The notes under the pieces are model-generated. The model made no database searches, was not told where the DNA came from, and saw nothing but the letters and a program-made list of their open reading frames with translations. Shown here in pieces: positions 45,898-54,413 of a stretch of DNA of 64,000 nt. The stretch is from the NCBI RefSeq assembly GCF_013249065.1, contig NZ_JABRWQ010000001.1, positions 124,001 to 188,000 on the forward strand. The letters are read 5' to 3'. The position numbers were made by a program, and so were the translations under genes. The DNA is from Winogradskyella litoriviva. Lineage in GTDB: Bacteria; Bacteroidota; Bacteroidia; Flavobacteriales; Flavobacteriaceae. Position 1 is the stretch's first letter. Each line of letters opens with the position of its first letter.

Positions 45898-46905
45898 ATG
45901 GAAAAATTACAATACATAACTATTCGAAATTTTATTACCATTTCTGGTAAGACACATACAATTAATTTGTCTTATCAAACATTTGGAAAAACGATTCATA
46001 CTGCTCCTTTTGTTTTAGTAAACCATGCTTTAACAGGAAATTCTAATGTTATTGGAGAAGACGGTTGGTGGAATGATTTAATCGGAGAAAATAAATGTAT
46101 TGATACTAACACTTATACCATTATAGCATTCAATATTCCGGGAAATGGGTTTGATAATAACCCTGAAAATTTAATACAAGATTATAAAAATTTTACGGCA
46201 AAAGATGTCGCTAAACTAATGGCAATTGCTTTAGAGCAATTAAAAATAGAACAATTATTTGCCGTTATTGGTGGCTCAGTTGGTGGCGGATTAGCTTGGG
46301 AATTAGCTGTAATAAAACCTAATTTAATTAAACACTTAATTCCAATTGCAACCGATTGGAAATCTACAGACTGGATAATCGCTAATTGTCATATTCAAGA
46401 TGCCATTTTAAACAACTCTAGTCAGCCTTTAGCCGATGCCAGAATGCATGCAATGACGTTATATCGAACGCCTGAATCACTCGCACAAAAATTTGGAAGA
46501 ACTAAAAAAGAAGACAAACTCTATAATGTAGAATCTTGGCTCAATTATCATGGTGATAGTTTAAACAAACGTTTTAATTTATCTGCTTACAAAATGATGA
46601 ATCAAGTTTTAAAAACTATAGATATTACTGAAAATCATAAGGATTTTATAGAAGTGGCATCAACGATTTCTTCAGACATACATATAATCACTATAAATTC
46701 AGATTTGTTTTTTAAGGCTGAAGAAAACTGGAATAATTATGTAGATTTAAAAAGCGTAAAAGACAATGTTAATATTCATGAAATTAAATCCATCCATGGC
46801 CATGATGCCTTTCTAATTGAATTTGACCAATTAGAACGTTTTTTAAAACCCATTTTTAAAAGAGAATTAAAAACGAATAATAATTTAGAAGTAAGAATTG
46901 CATAG
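45898..46905 (+). CDS. metX: Homoserine O-acetyltransferase family (alpha/beta hydrolase fold)
   Basis: The 335-residue protein has the MetX fold: LVNHALTGNSNVIGE (oxyanion region), nucleophile Ser127 in IGGSVGGGLAWELA (family norm GGSMGG), Asp269 in TINSDLFF and His302 in IHGHDAFLIE. It activates homoserine with acetyl-CoA, supplying MetY. It is shorter than proteobacterial MetX (about 370-380 residues), with a reduced lid. Acetyl versus succinyl specificity cannot be read with certainty. Confidence 0.88.
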   Translation: MEKLQYITIRNFITISGKTHTINLSYQTFGKTIHTAPFVLVNHALTGNSNVIGEDGWWNDLIGENKCIDTNTYTIIAFNIPGNGFDNNPENLIQDYKNFTAKDVAKLMAIALEQLKIEQLFAVIGGSVGGGLAWELAVIKPNLIKHLIPIATDWKSTDWIIANCHIQDAILNNSSQPLADARMHAMTLYRTPESLAQKFGRTKKEDKLYNVESWLNYHGDSLNKRFNLSAYKMMNQVLKTIDITENHKDFIEVASTISSDIHIITINSDLFFKAEENWNNYVDLKSVKDNVNIHEIKSIHGHDAFLIEFDQLERFLKPIFKRELKTNNNLEVRIA

Positions 46906-46927
46906 TAACAGATAAATAAACTAACGG

Positions 46928-46957
46928 AAAAGCTCAAACTCATGTTTGGGCTTTTTT
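46928..46957 (+). terminator. Rho-independent terminator after metX
   Basis: AAAAGCTCAAAC (46928-46939) pairs with GTTTGGGCTTTT (46944-46955), with one G-T pair and loop TCAT, followed by TT. Confidence 0.9.
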
Positions 46958-47062
46958 GTTTTTTCTCTCTTGATGGATTTAATGCAAAGATTAATTTTTA
47001 AAAATAGTATATTAGCTCGTTAGACCTTTGTCGATAATAAACTATAATTAAAATAACATTTA

Positions 47063-47539
47063 ATGTGTAATAATAAAGAACAATTTATGAAAGAAGCTGT
47101 AAATGCAGCTTTAAAAGGAATGAATAACAATGAAGGTGGACCTTTTGGTTGCGTTGTTGTTAAAGATGGAAAAATTATAGGACGCGGAAATAACAAAGTA
47201 ACATCTACTAACGACCCAACAGCACATGCTGAGGTTACAGCCATTAGAGATGCATGTAAAAATCTAGATTCTTTTCAATTAGAGGGTTGTGAAATTTACA
47301 CCTCGTGCGAGCCTTGCCCAATGTGTTTGGGCGCTATTTATTGGGCAAGACCAGACAAAGTTTACTATGGAAGCAACCAAGTAGATGCTGCTAAAATCGG
47401 TTTTGATGACGAATTTATCTATAAAGAAATCCCGTTACCTTACGAAAAAAGAAGCATTCCTTTTCAGCAATTAGCTAGAGAGATTGCATTAGAGCCATTT
47501 AATGAATGGACAAAAAAAGTAGATAAGACCGAATATTAA
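47063..47539 (+). CDS. guaD: Guanine deaminase (cytidine-deaminase fold)
   Basis: The 158-residue zinc enzyme has His55-Ala-Glu57 (PTAHAEVTAIR) and Cys85/Cys88 (SCEPCPMCLGAIYWAR). The length, the PFGCVVVKDG start and the tail ...FNEWTKKVDKTEY resemble the Bacillus guanine deaminase GuaD, whose C-terminal Tyr caps the active site. A tRNA adenosine deaminase would differ in the C terminus. It converts guanine to xanthine. It is a single gene followed by a strong terminator. Confidence 0.85.
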   Translation: MCNNKEQFMKEAVNAALKGMNNNEGGPFGCVVVKDGKIIGRGNNKVTSTNDPTAHAEVTAIRDACKNLDSFQLEGCEIYTSCEPCPMCLGAIYWARPDKVYYGSNQVDAAKIGFDDEFIYKEIPLPYEKRSIPFQQLAREIALEPFNEWTKKVDKTEY

Positions 47540-47569
47540 TTTGAACAGGTCTAAATTGAATAAAAAATT

Positions 47570-47610
47570 AGGATTAGTATTGATGATATGTTCAATTCTA
47601 ATCCTTTTTT
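47570..47610 (+). terminator. Rho-independent terminator after guaD
   Basis: AGGATTAG-T-ATTGA (47570-47583) pairs with TCAAT-T-CTAATCCT (47592-47605), a 13-bp stem with one T-T mismatch, followed by TTTTT. This explains the first part of the 361-bp gap. Confidence 0.85.
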
Positions 47611-47612
47611 AA

Positions 47613-47795
47613 TTTTGGATAGGTGTATACTCTGATGATGAGTTTGGAGAACATCATATCTTTATAAAACACAAACCCATTTGGAAAACTTATTTCTATT
47701 CTCCTCGTGGCATGAGTGATTTACAGTTAATAGAAATGCCAAAAGACAAGCAACGAGAGCAACTCTTGTTTGATGAATTTATTTTAAATAATTAA
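47613..47795 (+). pseudogene. Remnant of a small protein gene (5' part missing)
   Basis: Directly after a TAA (47610-47612) the frame reads FWIGVYSDDEFGEHHIFIKH, then KPIWKTYFYSPRGMSDLQLIEMPKDKQREQ and a stop at 47795. It is about 60 codons with normal coding composition and no good start. The only Met codons are late. The frame also stays open upstream of the TAA (from 47541) but there it runs through the terminator hairpin, so I do not trust that part. I do not recognise the family. From 47796 to 47900 I see nothing further. Confidence 0.4.
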
Positions 47796-47900
47796 ACTAA
47801 TAAATCTTATTCCTTTTATCAATTATTCAGTTTAACCTTTCTATTAAGTACATAATAAATAGTTCAAGATTTTAGGTTTTTTTAGCTTAAATTTGATTTT

Positions 47901-48797
47901 ATGAAACACCTATTCATAGTCATTTTTATTTTATCCTTTTTCTTTAGTTCTGCTCAAAAAGTACAAACGTACACCTATGCCATTAAAGGTTTAGATACCC
48001 TCAAAATGGATGTTTACACGCCAGAAAACATAAAAAAAACAGACAGTTTACCTGTTGTGGTTTGGATGCATGGTGGCGGATTTTCTGGAGGAAGTCGTGC
48101 TGGTACAGACGAAACAAATATGGCCAACTTTGCCACTTCTAAAAACTACATTGGCATTTCCATTTCATACCGTTTATTAAGAAGAGGCACCAAAACCGGT
48201 TTTGGCTGTAAATGCTCTAAAGAAGATAAACTCTTTACCTTTAATCAAGGTGTTCTAGATTTTTTAGATGCTACTCAATTCATATATGATAATAGTAACA
48301 CATTACAAGTAGATACTAGCAAGATAATTGCAGCAGGAAGCAGCGCAGGCGCAGAAATTATTCTACATACTGTTTTTATGAAACGGTTTTTCTTGTCAAA
48401 CGATACCGATTACAACACTATAAAATATGCTGCTGCTATTTCTTTTTCTGGTGCCATTCTAAATAGCGAAGACATTACGACTACTAACGCTATACCTACT
48501 GTATTTTTCCATGGCACAAACGATACTACAGTACCTTTTGGTACAGCACCACATCACAATTGCCAACCCAATAAAGCTGGTTATATGATATTAGATGGCC
48601 CAAATACCATCGTAAAAAAACTTGAAGAATTAGAAACACCATATTATTTCAACATTGTAAAAGGAGGCGCTCATGAAGTCGCTTCGGTTAACAGTAATGA
48701 TTTAGATGATATTTTCTACTTTTTAGATAAAACGGTTAGAAAAAATGATGTGATTCAAATCACTGAATATTCCTTACCGCAACTAACAAAATACTAA
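47901..48797 (+). CDS. Secreted alpha/beta hydrolase, esterase/lipase-like
   Basis: The 298-residue protein has a signal peptide (MKHLFIVIFILSFFFSSAQ) and the hormone-sensitive-lipase/carboxylesterase layout: oxyanion hole HGGGF (57-61), nucleophile Ser148 in AAGSSAGAE, Asp208 in FHGTNDTTVPFG and His258 in GGAHEV. Two close cysteines (GCKCS, about 102-105) are unusual. Substrate is unknown. It stands 86 bp before the arsenosugar-type cluster and may or may not belong to it. Confidence 0.82.
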   Translation: MKHLFIVIFILSFFFSSAQKVQTYTYAIKGLDTLKMDVYTPENIKKTDSLPVVVWMHGGGFSGGSRAGTDETNMANFATSKNYIGISISYRLLRRGTKTGFGCKCSKEDKLFTFNQGVLDFLDATQFIYDNSNTLQVDTSKIIAAGSSAGAEIILHTVFMKRFFLSNDTDYNTIKYAAAISFSGAILNSEDITTTNAIPTVFFHGTNDTTVPFGTAPHHNCQPNKAGYMILDGPNTIVKKLEELETPYYFNIVKGGAHEVASVNSNDLDDIFYFLDKTVRKNDVIQITEYSLPQLTKY

Positions 48798-48882
48798 TTG
48801 ATAAAATTAATTTCAAATTTTGTTAAGTCTTTGAAATCATTTCGACAAAACAATTTTTGATTCAAATCTTAAAAAATACATT

Positions 48883-49218
48883 ATGTCTAAACCATATTAC
48901 GACGCAGCAGATTTACGCAAATTTGGAAAAATCACAGAATGGAGCGAAGAACTTGGAAACAAATTCTTTGACTATTACGGAAAAGTTTTTGAAGAAGGCG
49001 CACTTACCGCTCGTGAAAAATCATTGATTGCTTTAGCTGTAGCGCATACAGAACAATGTCCTTATTGCATTGATGCGTATACAAAAGATTCGCTTCAAAG
49101 AGGTGTAACCAAAGAAGAAATGATGGAAGCCATACATGTTGGTGCTGCTATTAAAAGTGGTGCAACCTTAGTACATGGTGTGCAAATGATGAATAAAGTA
49201 AATAAATTAGATGGGTAA
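48883..49218 (+). CDS. AhpD-like carboxymuconolactone-decarboxylase-family protein of arsenosugar-type clusters
   Basis: The 111-residue helical protein has the redox CxxC of AhpD-like peroxidases, Cys59 and Cys62 in HTEQCPYCIDAYTKDS. A His follows in MEAIHVGAAIKSGATLVHG. The same family stands next to ArsS-type radical SAM genes and is labelled arsenosugar-biosynthesis-associated peroxidase-like; some members carry selenocysteine at the first Cys. Here both are Cys. Its exact reaction is unknown. It is the first gene of the 13-kb cluster, 82 bp before the radical SAM gene. Confidence 0.8.
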   Translation: MSKPYYDAADLRKFGKITEWSEELGNKFFDYYGKVFEEGALTAREKSLIALAVAHTEQCPYCIDAYTKDSLQRGVTKEEMMEAIHVGAAIKSGATLVHGVQMMNKVNKLDG

Positions 49219-49223
49219 AAAAA

Positions 49224-49253
49224 GCCCCTTTTAATTTCCCCAAAAGGGAAAAA
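49224..49253 (+). repeat. TTTCCC/GGGAAA palindrome before arsS
   Basis: CCCTTTT...AAAAGGG and TTTCCC-CAAAA-GGGAAA are two overlapping hairpins in the 81-bp gap. They resemble the short palindromes ahead of ilvA, argC and the 57229 gene. Confidence 0.45.
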
Positions 49254-49299
49254 CTAGCACTTGATTAATTAGCAAGCTTACAAAACCCGAAATAGATTA

Positions 49300-50361
49300 A
49301 TGGCGACAGCAACAAAATCCCTAAAAAAGCAAGGAAGCGATTTAGCACAAAGCAACAAGCAATTAGAAATTCTCTCTAATGGTATTTTTCAAAATGGAGA
49401 ATTACCAACGTTTAAAACTAAGATTTCTGAAACGAGTCAATTTCCCTTAAAAGCAAAAAAGCTTGAAATTCTACAAATCAATGTTGGCTACATGTGCAAC
49501 CAAGTTTGCGACCATTGCCACGTAGATGCTGGTCCAGACCGTAAGGAAATAATGACCAGAGATACCATGAGACAATGTCTTGAGGTGATTAAAAATACAG
49601 GCGCACATACTTTGGATTTAACAGGTGGTGCACCAGAAATGAATCCAGATTTTAGGTGGTTTGTAGAAGAAGCTGCTAAAGCCGGAATTAAAGATTTCAT
49701 TGTGCGTTCTAACCTTACCATCATTAGAGCGAATAAAAAATATTACGATTTACCTGAGTTTTTTAAAAAACACAATATACACGTCGTAAGTTCTATGCCT
49801 CACTGGACGCGTGGAAAAACAGACAAACAACGAGGCGATGGTGTTTTTGATAAATCAATTAAAGCCTTGCAAGAATTAAATGCCGTAGGTTATGGTATGC
49901 CAGGAAGTGATTTACGTCTCGACTTAGTTTACAATCCGTCTGGTGCATTTTTACCAGGAGACCAAGCGGCTATGGAAAAAGATTTCAAAAAAGCTTTGAT
50001 GGAAGATTTCGGTATTGAATTTCACAATTTATTTGCCATTACTAATTTACCAATTGCGCGATTTTTAGATTTCCTTATTGCTTCAGAAAATTACGAAGAT
50101 TATATGTATTCTTTGGTTGAAGCCTACAATCCTGCTGCTGTAGAAAATGTAATGTGTACCAACACCATTTCTATTAGTTGGGATGGTTATTTATTTGATT
50201 GTGATTTTAACCAGATGTTAGAATTGCCTGTAAATAGTAAGTCTAAGCATATTTCAGAATTTAATGAAGAATTATTAGAAGGACGAAACATCGTCATTTC
50301 GCAACATTGTTACGGTTGTACTGCTGGTGCAGGAAGCAGCTGTCAAGGTGTTGTTGCTTAA
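49300..50361 (+). CDS. arsS: ArsS-type radical SAM enzyme (arsenosugar biosynthesis family)
   Basis: The 353-residue protein has the radical SAM motif C66xxxC70xxC73 (MCNQVCDHCHVDAG), the GGAPE loop (109-113) and a C-terminal Cys-rich domain (Cys286, Cys301 in DCDFNQMLELP, then HCYGCTAGAGSSC with Cys337, 340 and 348). This matches the TIGR04167/ArsS family. ArsS joins dimethylarsinous acid with the adenosyl part of SAM to give a dimethylarsinoyl-deoxyadenosine. Residues 166-169 read MPHW, where I recall a Cys or selenocysteine in other members. Family call is firm; substrate is inferred. Confidence 0.85.
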   Translation: MATATKSLKKQGSDLAQSNKQLEILSNGIFQNGELPTFKTKISETSQFPLKAKKLEILQINVGYMCNQVCDHCHVDAGPDRKEIMTRDTMRQCLEVIKNTGAHTLDLTGGAPEMNPDFRWFVEEAAKAGIKDFIVRSNLTIIRANKKYYDLPEFFKKHNIHVVSSMPHWTRGKTDKQRGDGVFDKSIKALQELNAVGYGMPGSDLRLDLVYNPSGAFLPGDQAAMEKDFKKALMEDFGIEFHNLFAITNLPIARFLDFLIASENYEDYMYSLVEAYNPAAVENVMCTNTISISWDGYLFDCDFNQMLELPVNSKSKHISEFNEELLEGRNIVISQHCYGCTAGAGSSCQGVVA

Positions 50362-50363
50362 CC

Positions 50364-50437
50364 CAATTCCTGTGAAAGCAGGAATCTAAAAATTACGAAA
50401 CCAAAATTATAAGATTTCTGCCTTCGCAGGAATGACA
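50364..50437 (+). repeat. GTCATTCCTGC-family repeat pair before the glycosyltransferase
   Basis: AATTCCTGTGAAAGCAGGAA opens one unit and TTTCTGCCTTCGCAGGAATG closes the inverted partner. The pair fills the 77-bp gap and ends one base before the next ATG (50439). It is the same element as in the arg operon. Confidence 0.75.
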
Positions 50438-50438
50438 T

Positions 50439-51119
50439 ATGAATAACCAAACCGCCATATTAATCTTTGCAAATTCTGCAGAAAAAGAATTGATGTCTAC
50501 ATCCCATTCTTCTGCTGATTTTTTTGAATTGCTTAATACGGAAACGATAAAAACGGTTAAAAAAACAGGTTTACCTTATTTTCATTATTCTGAAAAAGAA
50601 CAAATAGGAAACACCTTTGGCGAGCGTTTTACAAATGCTATTGCTACAATTTACAATAAAGGTTTCAAACAAGTTATTACACTTGGTAATGATATACCGC
50701 ATCTTACAGCCAATCATATATTAAAGGCAAAGGACCAATTAAATCATTCTGATGTTGTTTTAGGACCTTCAACGGATGGTGGTTTTTATTTAATGGGTTT
50801 CAAGCAAACACATTTTAATACCACTAAAATTCAGAATTTACCTTGGCAAACCAAACAACTTCGTCATTGTTTAAATGCTGAATTACAACAGCAACATATA
50901 AAAACAACTTATCTTGAAACCCTATCAGATATCGATGATGCTTCCGATTTTGAAATCATCTTAGAAAGTTTCAAACCTTTAGCTATTAAGATTAAAAAGC
51001 TACTCTTAAAGCTTCGGAAAGCCATTCAAACACACTCTAGTTTTACTACTGTTTTTCATGGTAAAACGGTTTTCAAAAAACACTATAATAAAGGCTCGCC
51101 TATTTTACTTCATATTTAA
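50439..51119 (+). CDS. DUF2064/TIGR04282-family glycosyltransferase, divergent copy
   Basis: The 226-residue protein has the GT-A-like core of DUF2064: GNTFGERFTNAIATIYNKGFKQVITLGNDIPHL and VVLGPSTDGGFYLMGF. It lacks the N-terminal KxGxVKTRLA loop seen in its paralogue at 58571. In that place it reads FANSAEKELMSTSHSSADFF. It also has a basic C-terminal tail of about 45 residues. The acceptor and donor are unknown. It may have lost nucleotide binding or use another donor. It lies between arsS and the SusC gene. Confidence 0.75.
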   Translation: MNNQTAILIFANSAEKELMSTSHSSADFFELLNTETIKTVKKTGLPYFHYSEKEQIGNTFGERFTNAIATIYNKGFKQVITLGNDIPHLTANHILKAKDQLNHSDVVLGPSTDGGFYLMGFKQTHFNTTKIQNLPWQTKQLRHCLNAELQQQHIKTTYLETLSDIDDASDFEIILESFKPLAIKIKKLLLKLRKAIQTHSSFTTVFHGKTVFKKHYNKGSPILLHI

Positions 51120-51121
51120 AA

Positions 51122-51149
51122 CGGGAATTTAAATTGTTCTAATTCCCAC
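51122..51149 (+). terminator. Hairpin upstream of the SusC gene
   Basis: GGGAATT (51123-51129) pairs with AATTCCC (51141-51147) and is followed by ACGATTTTTT. It could be a weak terminator or a partial attenuator ahead of the SusC/SusD pair. A second small hairpin CCACG/GTGG lies nearer the ATG. Confidence 0.4.
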
Positions 51150-51209
51150 GATTTTTTCATTCCAACTAAAACATCTCAAAAAAAAATCGCCACGTTTTGT
51201 GGTCTTAAT

Positions 51210-54200
51210 ATGAAGCACATTTACACAAGCTTACTGCTATGCTTATGCTTTTTCAGTAATGCTCAAATTACAATTACCGGAACCGTCACAGATGCAGTTT
51301 CTGCAACACCTTTGCCCTTTGTAAACATTACATCAAACACAGGTTTAGGCACTACAACAAATGATGATGGCACATACAGTATTGTGGTTTCATCTAACGC
51401 AGATACACTTACATTTTCGTTTTTAGGTTTTACATCTCAAACTATTGTGATTGGCGACCAAACCCTAATTAATATTGCTTTAGAAGAAGATTCTGCAGCT
51501 TTAGATGAAGTGGTAATTACAGCTTTAGGTTTAGAACGCGACACCAAAGAATTAGGTTATGCGGTTCAAGCGATTTCCTCAAAAAATTTAAACGAGGTAA
51601 AAACCATCAATTTTTTAGACAACCTACAAGGCAAACTAGCTGGTGTAACCGTTATACAAGGTGCAACAGGTGTTGGGTCGTCTTCTAAAATTACCATTAG
51701 AGGCGAAGCGTCTTTTTCTAATAACAATCCTTTGTTTGTGGTAGATGGTGTACCTATAAATAACGAAACAGTTTTTAATTTTACTAATGAAGCTGCTGCT
51801 GGATTTCAAGAAATTGATTTTGGTAATGGTGGCATGGAAGTCAATCCAGATGATATTGCGTCTGTTAACGTTTTAAAAGGACCAAGTGCTGCAGCTTTGT
51901 ATGGCACAAGAGCCTCAAATGGTGTTATTGTTATAGATACTAAAAATGGTAGTAACCAAAGAGGCTTAGGCATTAGTATTAACACATCATTGTTTGTGGA
52001 TTCAGCGTTTAGATTACCAGATTTTCAAAATTCTTATGGTCAGGGAAATTCCGGCCAATTTGCATATGTTGATGGTCTTGGTGGTGGCATCAACGATAAT
52101 ATTACCTATTCTTGGGGACCGCGTTTAGATACTGGTTTACTTATTCCGCAATTTGATAGTCCTGTGCAATTAGCAAACGGTTCTGTTGTAAGAGGTGGCG
52201 ACACGGCACTTTATAATGGCATAGACATTACTGCGACGCCTTTTGTTTCTCATCCAGATAATTTAAAAGATTTCTATCAAACTGGAACCACAACCATTAA
52301 TAACATTTCAATATCTAATGGATTTGATACCGGAAATTACCGCTTATCTTTTACAGATTTAAGAAGTGAATCTATTATTCCTGGTGTTAATTTAGACCGA
52401 CAAACCGTTGCGGCTAAATTAAATTTTAATCCAAGTGAAAAGACTGAAATCAACGCATCTATTAGTTATATAAATTCTAGTAGCGACAACCGACCTTCTA
52501 ATGGTTACGGAAGCGAAAATGCTAATTATTCGCTTGTGGCTTGGGGACCACGTTCTTTAAATATTGAAAGTTTAAAGGATTATTGGCAGCCTAGTTTAGA
52601 AGGCACACAACAATATTCTTTTAATTATACCTTTTTTGATAATCCGTATTTCATATTAAACGAAAACACCAATTCATTTAATCGCGACCGAATTTTTGGT
52701 AATATTTCTATGACACAAGAATTAGCCAAAAACCTAAGTATTTCCTTAAGAACAGGTATGGATTACAGTACAGAAAAGCGTCAATTAAGACGTGCTTACA
52801 GTAGCAACCGTTTTAGTAATGGTGCTTACGCAGAGCATGATGTGATGTTTAGAGAAATGAATACTGATTTTTTAATCAACTATAAAAATCAATTTAATGA
52901 CTTTTCGGTGGATGTGTTTTTAGGTGGCAATAGACTCAACCAAACCGCAACCACAAATCAGTCGCAAACCGTGAGTTTGGCACAACCAGGAATTTACAAT
53001 CTTAATAATGCAGCTTCGCCCATTGAAACGTTTCAATTTGAAAGTAAAAAACGCATCAATTCATTTTACGGCATTACAAAATTCGGTTATAAAGACTTTT
53101 TATTTTTAGATATTACTGGCAGAAACGATTGGTCTAGTGCTTTAGCAACACCATTTTCGGTAGATGGCACATCGTTCTTCTACCCTTCTGTGTCTTCAAG
53201 TTTTATTCTCTCTAACGTTACGGAATTACCGAGTATATTTTCATTTGCGAAGTTAAGAGCAAGTGTGGCACAAGTAGGAAATGATACCAGTGCTTACCAA
53301 ACCTCTGGCGCTTTTGTTTCACAAACGCCTTACAATAGCGAACCCACGTTTAGCAACCAAGATTTTATTCCTAATGCGAATTTAAAACCAGAACGTACCA
53401 CCTCTTATGAATTTGGTACCGATTTACGATTTTTGGATAACAAATTACGTTTAGATTTCACGTATTACAATGCCAATACCGAAGACCAAATCATTTCGTT
53501 ACCTGTGGCTATTTCTTCTGGTTACAGTCAGCAAGTGGTAAATGGCGGCAAAGTGAATACACAAGGTGTAGAAATCATTTTAGGCATTACACCAATACAA
53601 ACGGATAATTTTAATTGGATCACCACGTTTAATTTTGCCACAAACCGTTCAGTCATTAAAGATTTACCACAATCTGATGGACGATTAACGCTCGCGTACA
53701 GTAGAATTTACGATAGTTCTAATCAAACCGTTTGGTTTCAAGTGGAAGAAGGCGGACGCGTTGGCGATTTTTACGGCACAGGCTATCAGAAAAACGAAAA
53801 CGGTCAGTTTCTAATTGATGATAACGGGAATTACATTGCGGATGACAATTTGAAAAAGCTAGGAAATTACAATCCAGATTTCACATTAGGTTGGCGCAAT
53901 AATTTCAACTACAAAAGTTGGAACCTAAGCTTTTTATTCGATTGGCGACAAGGTGGCGAAGTCGTTTCTAGAACACGCGCTTTAGGAAATGTTGGTGGTC
54001 AATTGGCCGAAACTAATTACAGACCAGAGGACGGCATTGTCGCTCAAGGAGTCAACGTTAATACTGGTGCAGCAAATACGGTTGCTATTGCAGCAGAAAG
54101 TTATTACAGACAATTTTACGACAGAAACCACGAAGAAAACAATGTGTACGACGCGTCGTTTTTAAAACTTCGTCAATGTGCCATTGGTTACACCTTTAAT

Positions 54201-54404
54201 TTTAAAGATGGCTTTTTAGGCTTAAAAGAAGGTGCAGATTTAAACCTGTCTTTAGTCGGAAATAATTTATTTGCCATTACTGAAAACCCACATTTTGACC
54301 CAGAACAATTAGCCGTGCAAGGCAACGGGTTTGTGAGTGGTGTTGAAGATATGAGTTATGCCACAACACGAAGCATTGGTTTTAAAGCCGGATTTAATTT
54401 CTAA
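51210..54404 (+). CDS. SusC/RagA-family TonB-linked outer-membrane transporter
   Basis: The 1064-residue protein has a signal peptide (MKHIYTSLLLCLCFFSNAQ) and a carboxypeptidase-regulatory-like domain (about 21-95, ITGTVTDAVSATPLPFVNIT). The plug follows (about 100-250, LDEVVITALGLERDTKELGYAVQ and LQGKLAGV...IRGEAS...PLFVVDG...ASVNVLKGPSAAALYGTRASNGVIVI in pieces), then a 22-strand barrel ending GFKAGFNF. SusC proteins import large or complex nutrients together with the SusD lipoprotein, whose gene is 9 bp downstream. Its place inside the arsenosugar-type cluster suggests uptake of a cluster-related compound. Confidence 0.92.
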   Translation: MKHIYTSLLLCLCFFSNAQITITGTVTDAVSATPLPFVNITSNTGLGTTTNDDGTYSIVVSSNADTLTFSFLGFTSQTIVIGDQTLINIALEEDSAALDEVVITALGLERDTKELGYAVQAISSKNLNEVKTINFLDNLQGKLAGVTVIQGATGVGSSSKITIRGEASFSNNNPLFVVDGVPINNETVFNFTNEAAAGFQEIDFGNGGMEVNPDDIASVNVLKGPSAAALYGTRASNGVIVIDTKNGSNQRGLGISINTSLFVDSAFRLPDFQNSYGQGNSGQFAYVDGLGGGINDNITYSWGPRLDTGLLIPQFDSPVQLANGSVVRGGDTALYNGIDITATPFVSHPDNLKDFYQTGTTTINNISISNGFDTGNYRLSFTDLRSESIIPGVNLDRQTVAAKLNFNPSEKTEINASISYINSSSDNRPSNGYGSENANYSLVAWGPRSLNIESLKDYWQPSLEGTQQYSFNYTFFDNPYFILNENTNSFNRDRIFGNISMTQELAKNLSISLRTGMDYSTEKRQLRRAYSSNRFSNGAYAEHDVMFREMNTDFLINYKNQFNDFSVDVFLGGNRLNQTATTNQSQTVSLAQPGIYNLNNAASPIETFQFESKKRINSFYGITKFGYKDFLFLDITGRNDWSSALATPFSVDGTSFFYPSVSSSFILSNVTELPSIFSFAKLRASVAQVGNDTSAYQTSGAFVSQTPYNSEPTFSNQDFIPNANLKPERTTSYEFGTDLRFLDNKLRLDFTYYNANTEDQIISLPVAISSGYSQQVVNGGKVNTQGVEIILGITPIQTDNFNWITTFNFATNRSVIKDLPQSDGRLTLAYSRIYDSSNQTVWFQVEEGGRVGDFYGTGYQKNENGQFLIDDNGNYIADDNLKKLGNYNPDFTLGWRNNFNYKSWNLSFLFDWRQGGEVVSRTRALGNVGGQLAETNYRPEDGIVAQGVNVNTGAANTVAIAAESYYRQFYDRNHEENNVYDASFLKLRQCAIGYTFNFKDGFLGLKEGADLNLSLVGNNLFAITENPHFDPEQLAVQGNGFVSGVEDMSYATTRSIGFKAGFNF

Positions 54405-54413
54405 AATATTAAG

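Noticed and set aside
47886..47893. TAAATTTG as a -7 promoter box of the esterase gene
   Set aside because: It ends 7 bp before the ATG and has no -33 TTTG at the right distance; a leaderless transcript would be needed.
48883..50361. Selenocysteine (in-frame UGA) in the AhpD-like or ArsS-type gene
   Set aside because: Both frames are uninterrupted; the AhpD-like motif is a plain CxxC and the ArsS position is His.
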